Assembly: GCA_031280115.1 (NCBI GenBank)
Contig: JAITHF010000181.1
Span: 1-8,509 of the forward strand
Direction of reading: 5' to 3'
From: Spirochaetaceae bacterium
GTDB taxonomy: Bacteria; Spirochaetota; Spirochaetia; Treponematales; Breznakiellaceae
DNA: 8,509 nt
This document shows positions 7,016 to 8,509 of this stretch, in pieces (the stretch's first letter is position 1; every line of letters starts with the position of its first letter). Made by a program: the position numbers and the translations under genes. Below the pieces are notes generated by a model, which worked only from the letters and a program-made list of their open reading frames with translations, was not told where the DNA came from and did not search any database.

Positions 7016-7051
7016 CCGGCCCGCGCAGGGTTTTGAACGCCCTGCTGCCGG
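7016..7051. terminator. hairpin between convergent genes, possible bidirectional terminator
   Basis: GCAGGG (7025-7030) and CCCTGC (7040-7045) form a 6-bp stem with a 9-nt loop. An outer CCGG pair (7016-7019 with 7048-7051) can extend it across internal bulges. It lies in the 52-bp gap between stops at 7006 (plus) and 7059 (minus), where a shared terminator is expected. There is no clear T-tract in either direction beyond GGGTTT on the plus strand, so the call is tentative. Confidence 0.35.
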
Positions 7052-7058
7052 ACAGGGT

Positions 7059-7877
7059 TTACGCGGGCATCCGCCCGGCTTGAAAGGAGAGGGCGCTTCC
7101 TGCAAGCAGGCTTATAAGCGAGGCCGCCAGGGTTGCGCCGGATCCCAGGCCGGAGCGGGGGCAGAGGGTCAGGACAGAGCCGGCAGCAAGCCCCAGAATT
7201 GCCGCGTAGGTTTGTGCAGGCGCGGCCCGCAGCAGGAAGCGCACCAGCGCGGCGCCGGCGAAAAGCCCCGCGCCTATCCCCAGGGCCGCGGGAATAAGGA
7301 GGGGTATATTACCATCCGCTACCCCTCGGATAACCGTCGGGTAGAGACCCAGGGCAAGGAGAAGGAAGGATCCTGAAATCCCCGGAATAATCATGGCTAT
7401 TGCGGCGCATCCGCCGCCTGCAAGGAGCCGTACCCAGAGCGCCGGCGTGAGGGCCGCGGCGGCGCCGGCTGTTTCTGAAACCCGCACGATTTTCATTATA
7501 ACCATAACCCCAAGCCCGGCGAGGCAGCACAGCGCCTCTTCAAGGCGGGGCAGCGTTACAGGCAGGCGTATTTTACGGTACACCATAGGGAGGCTTCCGA
7601 GAATAATCCCGATAAAGAACCAATTCGCAGGAATTGGGTGGCGCTCGAACAAAACCGTAACCAGTTTGCTCAAGAAGACAATGCCTCCGGCGGTTCCGGC
7701 GCCCAGGGGGAGCCAGAACTTCCATGCTCCGGCGATTTTTTTTATATCCGGCGTGATGATTCCGATAAGGCGGTGGTATATGTTAAACGCTACCGCGATG
7801 GTTCCTCCTGAAACGCCCGGAATAACATTCGCCATCCCCAGTACAAGCCCGATACCAACCAATTTTATTGTTTCCAT
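7059..7877 (-). CDS. popT: DUF368 membrane protein, PopT-type undecaprenyl-phosphate translocase
   Basis: A 272-residue polytopic membrane protein of the DUF368 family. Its hallmark is two internally related halves, each with a conserved Pro-Gly-x-Ser-Gly loop: ANVIPGVSGGT at residues 16-26 and MIIPGISGS at 162-170. Long Leu/Ala/Gly/Ile stretches give roughly eight or more membrane segments, for example about 55-77, 86-99, 115-131, 147-176 and several from about 185 to the end. Members of this family (PopT) have been shown in other bacteria to return undecaprenyl phosphate, the lipid carrier for cell-wall and surface-polymer precursors, to the cytoplasmic face. I assign that role by family; substrate use here is not proven. 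I chose the ATG at 7877 because METIKLVGIGLVLGMANVIPG is the usual family start. An in-frame GTG at 7943 would add 22 residues encoded partly by a dispersed hairpin repeat. No ribosome site precedes the ATG. Confidence 0.9.
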   Translation of the reverse strand: METIKLVGIGLVLGMANVIPGVSGGTIAVAFNIYHRLIGIITPDIKKIAGAWKFWLPLGAGTAGGIVFLSKLVTVLFERHPIPANWFFIGIILGSLPMVYRKIRLPVTLPRLEEALCCLAGLGVMVIMKIVRVSETAGAAAALTPALWVRLLAGGGCAAIAMIIPGISGSFLLLALGLYPTVIRGVADGNIPLLIPAALGIGAGLFAGAALVRFLLRAAPAQTYAAILGLAAGSVLTLCPRSGLGSGATLAASLISLLAGSALSFQAGRMPA

Positions 7878-7884
7878 ATTTGCT

Positions 7885-7893
7885 ACTATACCA
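7885..7893 (-). promoter_or_regulatory. extended -10 promoter of the DUF368 gene, near-leaderless
   Basis: On the minus strand, TGGTATAGT (7893-7885) is an extended -10 element. Only seven nt (AGCAAAT) separate it from the ATG at 7877, so transcription should start at or within a base or two of the start codon. No ribosome site is present. The -35 region (TGGAGC at 17 bp) matches the consensus poorly, as is common with extended -10 promoters. Confidence 0.45.
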
Positions 7894-7923
7894 AATAAGC
7901 CGCCCCCGCTCCACCCCCTGCGG

Positions 7924-7955
7924 GCAGCCGGAGGCTGTTTCACGTGCTTCTTGCG
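7924..7955. repeat. dispersed hairpin repeat, copy 1 (core plus inverted tail)
   Basis: The core CAGCCGGAGGCTG (7925-7937) is a 5-bp perfect stem around a GGA loop and matches the core at 8061-8073 exactly. What follows (7937-7955, GTTTCACGTGCTTCTTGCG) does not match the forward tail of the other copies. It resembles the reverse complement of 8091-8110 at most positions. This copy therefore looks like a core joined to a tail in the opposite orientation. Confidence 0.6.
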
Positions 7956-8059
7956 GCGAGCGGGTTTGTGGTTTTAGTCACAACCCCGAAGGATGCGCCT
8001 CAGCGGACTTCGATGGCGCACGGGCGCAACGCAGGAAGCCGTTGGTTGGGGGTTTGGGG
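7956..8059. other. gene-free stretch with two imperfect hairpins
   Basis: No gene is supported. GGGTTTGTG (7962-7970) pairs with CACAACCCC (7979-7987) with one mismatch around an 8-nt loop. TGCGCC (7994-7999) pairs with GGCGCA (8015-8020) around 15 nt. Together with the flanking cores, this suggests that the whole 7924-8220 stretch is a composite palindromic intergenic element rather than unique spacer DNA. Confidence 0.4.
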
Positions 8060-8183
8060 GCAGCCGGAGGCTGTTCCCTTACGGGAAGTTCGCAAAAGAA
8101 GGCGCGAAACATGAAGCGCCGGCAGCCTCCGGCTGTTCCCTTACGCGAAGTTCGCACAAAGAGCCGTGAAACATGAAACGCCG
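8060..8183. repeat. two tandem 62-bp palindromic repeat units
   Basis: Units at 8060-8121 and 8122-8183 align without gaps over 62 bp with roughly ten differences. Each contains three potential hairpins: the CAGCC...GGCTG core, TTCCC-TTAC-GGGAA (perfect in unit 1, one mismatch in unit 2), and GGCGC...GCGCC around GAAACATGAA in unit 1, eroded in unit 2. The core loop is GGA in unit 1 and TCC in unit 2, so the 13-bp core is present in opposite orientations. A degenerate tail (AGAGGCGTGAAAGCGCCG, 8211-8228) follows and may be a remnant of a third unit. This resembles REP/BIME-type dispersed intergenic elements. Confidence 0.7.
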
Positions 8184-8185
8184 GT

Positions 8186-8216
8186 AAAAAAGCCCCCAAA
8201 TTCTCTTAAAAGAGGC
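8186..8216 (-). terminator. candidate rho-independent terminator, minus strand
   Basis: On the minus strand, GCCTC (8216-8212) can pair with GGGGC (8196-8192), with one G-T pair, and is followed directly by TTTTTT (8191-8186). An inner alternative hairpin CTCTT-TT-AAGAG competes with it. It would stop transcripts entering from the 21-bp array or from a gene beyond the right edge before they run toward the DUF368 promoter. Confidence 0.4.
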
Positions 8217-8269
8217 GTGAAAGCGCCGATAATTTTTTTAATATACCAACAGAACGCGGCAGAAAAACC

Positions 8270-8509
8270 GGTTTTCTTGTAGCCAAGAAAGGTTTTCTTG
8301 TAGCCAAGAAAGGTTTTCTTGCAGTCAAGAAAGGTTTTCTTGCAGTCAAGAAAGGTTTTCTTGCAGTCAAGAAAAAGTTTCTTGCAGTCAAGAAAAAGTT
8401 TCTTGCAGTCAAGAAAGGTTTTCTTGCAGTCAAGAAAAAGTTTCTTGCAGTCAAGAAAAAGTTTCTTGCAGTCAAGAAAAAGTTTCTTGCAGTCAAGAAA
8501 AAGTTTCTT
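8270..8509. repeat. tandem array of a 21-bp palindromic unit (11 full copies plus partial)
   Basis: Eleven head-to-tail 21-bp units start at 8270, 8291, 8312, 8333, 8354, 8375, 8396, 8417, 8438, 8459 and 8480, and the first 9 bp of a twelfth reach the window edge. Every unit holds TTTCTTG, a 4-bp loop, and CAAGAAA, a perfect 7-bp inverted repeat. Arms never vary. Only the loop (TAGC in units 1-2, CAGT in 3-11) and the 3-bp linker between units (GGT in units 1-5 and 8, AAG in 6, 7 and 9-12) change. Each arm can also pair with its neighbour across the linker. The 21-bp period equals two helical turns. There are no unique spacers, so this is not CRISPR. The array is open in several reading frames because 21 is divisible by three, but no start codon supports a gene. 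Confidence 0.95.

Noticed and set aside
7878..7943. Longer DUF368 start at a GTG
   Set aside because: The extension is Gly/Arg/Pro-rich, partly encoded by the dispersed hairpin repeat, and would cross the extended -10 element.
7978..8199. Small ORFs on both strands (72-102 codons) in the repeat island
   Set aside because: They run through palindromic repeats, lack ribosome sites and have repeat-derived composition; most likely spurious.
8206..8496. Minus-strand ORF of 96 codons with a TAR-x-x-FL seven-residue repeat
   Set aside because: It is a by-product of a 21-bp period; most frames through the array stay open, its only starts are repeat-internal TTG codons, and variation pattern favours conserved DNA arms rather than protein. 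A C-terminal part of a gene off the edge remains possible and is noted as a finding.
8270..8509. CRISPR array
   Set aside because: The units are contiguous with a 3-bp linker and no unique spacers of 25-40 bp; no cas genes are near.

Overview
The window looks like a chromosomal segment from a spirochaete, most likely a Treponema-type organism such as the termite-gut or other environmental treponemes. The evidence is a cysS gene followed by an ECF sigma factor (I recall the same order, TP0091-TP0092, in T. pallidum), several short secreted or lipoprotein-like products with relaxed lipoboxes, use of TTG starts, and a fairly GC-rich coding sequence with A/T-rich intergenic gaps. This is from pattern recognition only; no database search was possible.

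Layout, right to left on the minus strand for the main cluster. (1) 3650-1 is one probable minus-strand operon of six genes: a 50-residue protein with four CxxC pairs, cysteinyl-tRNA synthetase (cysS), an ECF sigma factor that starts with TTG, its zinc-binding membrane anti-sigma factor, an exported protein of unknown function, and a membrane-anchored or exported IPT/TIG-domain protein cut by the left edge. The last four are packed with overlaps of 11, 4 and 17 bp, so they are probably translationally coupled. The unit reads as an envelope-stress regulatory cassette behind a housekeeping tRNA synthetase. (2) 3651-3911 is an AT-rich leader with a candidate extended -10 promoter and short direct repeats. 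(3) 3912-5954 (minus) is a 680-residue cytoplasmic protein I do not recognise. (4) 5955-6220 is a divergent intergenic region ending in A-tracts. (5) 6221-7006 (plus) is an unrecognised small exported or lipoprotein-like protein. (6) 7059-7877 (minus) is a DUF368 membrane protein, the family of the undecaprenyl-phosphate translocase PopT. The last two genes converge over a GC-rich hairpin.

(7) 7878-8509, over 600 bp, has no convincing gene. It is full of palindromic DNA: three copies of a 13-bp hairpin core (one with its loop flipped), two tandem 62-bp units built on that core, isolated hairpins, a minus-strand terminator-like hairpin, and at the right edge an array of 11 complete copies (plus a partial one) of a 21-bp unit. 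Each unit is itself a perfect 7-bp inverted repeat around a 4-bp loop. The array runs off the window.

The most interesting items are the 21-bp palindrome array, the Cys-rich mini-protein directly upstream of cysS, the flipped hairpin core in the 62-bp repeats, and two genes whose best -10 boxes sit so close to the ATG that their transcripts would be leaderless.
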